From: DASQDT01 sp036380435
GTDB lineage: Bacteria; Acidobacteriota; Blastocatellia; Pyrinomonadales; Pyrinomonadaceae
Length of the DNA stretch: 5,061 nucleotides
NCBI GenBank assembly: GCA_036380435.1
Contig: DASVES010000217.1
Location: 1-5,061 of the forward strand
Direction: 5' to 3'
Numbering within the stretch: position 1 is the first letter of the stretch; each line of letters opens with the position of its first letter. Below the pieces are notes generated by a model that was not told where the DNA came from, ran no database searches, and saw only the letters and a list, made by a program, of their open reading frames with translations. The position numbers and the translations under genes were made by a program. Positions 4,868-5,061 of the stretch are shown here, piece after piece.

Positions 4868-5061
4868 CGTTGCCTCACCAGAGGTTTCCCCGTCGTCTTT
4901 ATCGCTAGGCGGCGATTCAACTTGTAAAAGGTATTGCCGCAACCCGGTCTTCAGTCGTTGCTGCACTACCCACCCCAAGTCCGTGAATGAGAACGCTGTA
5001 TCTCCATTTGAAAACTCGCCAGCAATACGGATGACTTGTTTGTCAAGAAGGCGAGAGGTCG
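4862..5061 (-). CDS. C-terminal part of an unknown cassette protein (cassette A, truncated by window edge)
   Basis: Sixty-five codons plus a TAA stop are visible; the 5' end lies beyond the window. The frame starts in TSRLLDKQVIRIAGEFSNG, continues FSFTDLGWVVQQRLKTGL, and ends in an acidic, disordered-looking tail (ESPPSDKDDGETSGEATA). The other two frames of this strand hit internal stops, and composition is protein-like, so the frame choice is well supported. I do not recognise the family. The TAA is formed by the GCCTAAC core box of the attC site, a common arrangement in integron cassettes, which supports both the gene and the site. Confidence 0.7.
   Translation of the reverse strand, partial: TSRLLDKQVIRIAGEFSNGDTAFSFTDLGWVVQQRLKTGLRQYLLQVESPPSDKDDGETSGEATA

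Overview
The window looks like a piece of an environmental, probably soil, bacterial chromosome. The large secreted NHL/PKD/HYR/PxKF protein is a style I associate with Acidobacteriota (Blastocatellia-like). That lineage guess rests on domain style only and is moderate to low confidence. Every gene I can support lies on the minus strand, so transcription reads from high to low coordinates.

Right-hand part (about 2324-5061): this reads as a stretch of integron gene cassettes. Between the short ORFs sit imperfect inverted-repeat sites bounded by RYYYAAC / GTTRRRY core boxes, the layout of attC recombination sites. The clearest is 4781-4867, which has perfect 7-bp outer boxes, matching AACCGG inner arms, and one extra base in one arm, as expected of attC. 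A second is at 3910-4016, a degenerate third at 3052-3127, and a half site at about 2295-2330. Each ORF is followed by a site in the same orientation. The cassettes, in transcription order, are: (A) the C-terminal end of an unknown protein whose stop codon lies inside the attC box; (B) a class I SAM-dependent methyltransferase of the Methyltransf_24/CmcI-like type; (C) a small unknown predicted lipoprotein with its own candidate promoter; (D) a DinB-family four-helix protein. No integrase gene is visible, so this is either the distal part of a chromosomal integron or a cluster of attC sites lacking an integrase.

Left-hand part (61-2323): a 614-codon gene for an exported protein with a signal peptide, six NHL repeats (a predicted six-bladed propeller), a PKD-like domain, an HYR domain and a C-terminal PxKF-type domain. 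A strong Shine-Dalgarno site precedes it. About 270 bases further upstream is a good sigma70-like promoter candidate, which would give a long GC-rich leader. A weak hairpin follows the stop codon.

The cassette genes show no shared pathway, as is usual for cassettes. The NHL gene is best seen as resident chromosome next to the end of the array.
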